Source: Paramicrobacterium agarici
GTDB lineage: Bacteria > Actinomycetota > Actinomycetes > Actinomycetales > Microbacteriaceae
NCBI RefSeq assembly: GCF_002563955.1
Contig: NZ_PDJE01000001.1
Location: forward strand, 1,364,001-1,428,000
DNA: 64,000 bases
Direction of reading: 5' to 3'
The translations under genes and the position numbers were made by a program. Shown here in pieces: positions 63,517 to 64,000 of the stretch (the stretch's first letter is position 1; each line of letters opens with the position of its first letter). Under the pieces are notes generated by a model. That model worked only from the letters and a program-made list of their open reading frames with translations. It did not search any database and was not told the DNA's origin.

Positions 63517-64000
63517 ATGAACACGACGACAGCAGTAAACGCACTCACATCCATCACTCTCGAGGTCACCGACCCGGCGGCCGCCGAGAGCTTCTACGCC
63601 GAGCTCGGGCTCGGAGATCGCCTCTCCCTGAGCGAGGCGTCGGAGCCGTCGGAAGGCTTCCGCGGATTCACGATCTCGCTCATCGTCTCGCAGCCGGCCA
63701 ACGCCGAGGCCATCCTCAACGCCGCGATCGCGGCGGGAGCGTCGGTGATCAAGCCGGCGGCGAAGTCCCTCTGGGGGTTTGGCGGCACGGTGCAGGCACC
63801 GGACGGAACCATCGTGAAGGTGGCCACGTCGAAGAAGAAGAACACAGAGCCGCCGAGTCGTCGCATTGACGACGTCGTCGTGCTTCTCGCAGCATCCGAT
63901 GTTCCCGCGAGCAAGCGCTTCTACGTTGAGCACGGCTTCACGCCGGGAAAGAGCTTCGGCAGCTACGTGGAGTTTGACACCCCGCAGGGCTCGATCAAGC
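63517..64000 (+). CDS. VOC/glyoxalase-like protein, 5' part only
   Basis: The window ends inside this gene; 161 codons are visible. It looks like a member of the vicinal-oxygen-chelate fold. The first module has ITLEVTDPAAAESFYAELGLG, GFRGFTISLIVSQP and WGFGGTVQAPDGTIVKVAT. A second begins RIDDVVVLLAASDVPASKRFYVEHGFTPGKSFGSYVEF. Two VOC modules in one chain are usual. Function is unknown: relatives range from resistance proteins to metabolic enzymes. The end lies outside the window. Confidence 0.75.
   Translation, partial: MNTTTAVNALTSITLEVTDPAAAESFYAELGLGDRLSLSEASEPSEGFRGFTISLIVSQPANAEAILNAAIAAGASVIKPAAKSLWGFGGTVQAPDGTIVKVATSKKKNTEPPSRRIDDVVVLLAASDVPASKRFYVEHGFTPGKSFGSYVEFDTPQGSIK

Overview
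The window is high-GC DNA with GTG and TTG starts, overlapping genes and a conserved housekeeping block (ftsH-folE-folP-bioYMN-folBK-DUF3180-lysS-clpC). These point to an actinobacterium, most likely of the Microbacteriaceae. That placement is inferred from gene order and protein style, because there is no rRNA here.

Layout. 1-508 is the 3' end of a proline iminopeptidase gene. About 0.5-39.2 kb is one large exopolysaccharide/capsule locus. It holds dTDP-rhamnose genes (rmlB, rmlD, rmlA), a membrane-anchored sugar-1-phosphate transferase that starts the repeat unit, and a secreted glycoside hydrolase. It also holds about nine glycosyltransferase genes (one a GT4-GT2 fusion), a Wzy-like polymerase and a Wzx-like flippase. 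Export is controlled by a Wzz/BY-kinase fused to a low-molecular-weight phosphatase. Two pyruvyltransferase-like proteins, a PAP2 phosphatase and a CDP-6-deoxysugar branch (cytidylyltransferase, CDP-glucose 4,6-dehydratase, RmlC-like epimerase, C-methyltransferase-like protein) complete the set. The longest operon runs leftward from about 18.5 to 9.5 kb, and its genes are joined by 4-base ATGA/GTGA overlaps.

The most interesting part is at 22.6-31.7 kb. A lasso-peptide pathway sits inside the polysaccharide locus. A 43-residue precursor gene at 29561-29692 (minus) is followed by a cyclase reduced to its asparagine-synthetase domain, a transglutaminase-like B2 protease, an HPr-kinase-like protein and a nucleotidyltransferase. 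An ABC exporter is divergent, and the PqqD-like recognition protein (B1) lies 3 kb beyond the far end of the operon, at the end of a glycosyltransferase operon. The kinase/nucleotidyltransferase pair resembles the tailoring genes of paeninodin and pseudomycoidin, so the product may be phosphorylated and perhaps glycosylated.

The locus appears to be one regulon. Twelve copies of a palindrome GTGAG-N5-CTCAC (one with N4) lie in its intergenic gaps, including the gap between the lasso precursor and its exporter. Most have a -10-like box just after them. A second element, CCCC-AT-rich-GGGG, accompanies most of them. I saw neither element in the housekeeping half, and no regulator gene lies in the locus.

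39.3-41.2 kb holds an SDR oxidoreductase, a TMEM175-like protein and a small membrane protein. 41.3-41.6 kb holds tRNA-Phe, tRNA-Asp and tRNA-Glu. The rest is housekeeping: an M23 peptidase with MtrA-like repeats upstream, ppa, tilS, hpt, ftsH, folate genes, the biotin ECF transporter, two PH-domain proteins, a DUF2520 protein, lysS, cardiolipin synthase, a ZIP transporter, an HTH/DUF2975 pair, clpC and a truncated VOC protein. I saw no insertion sequence, CRISPR array, phage gene or rRNA. No gene-free stretch exceeds 300 bases.
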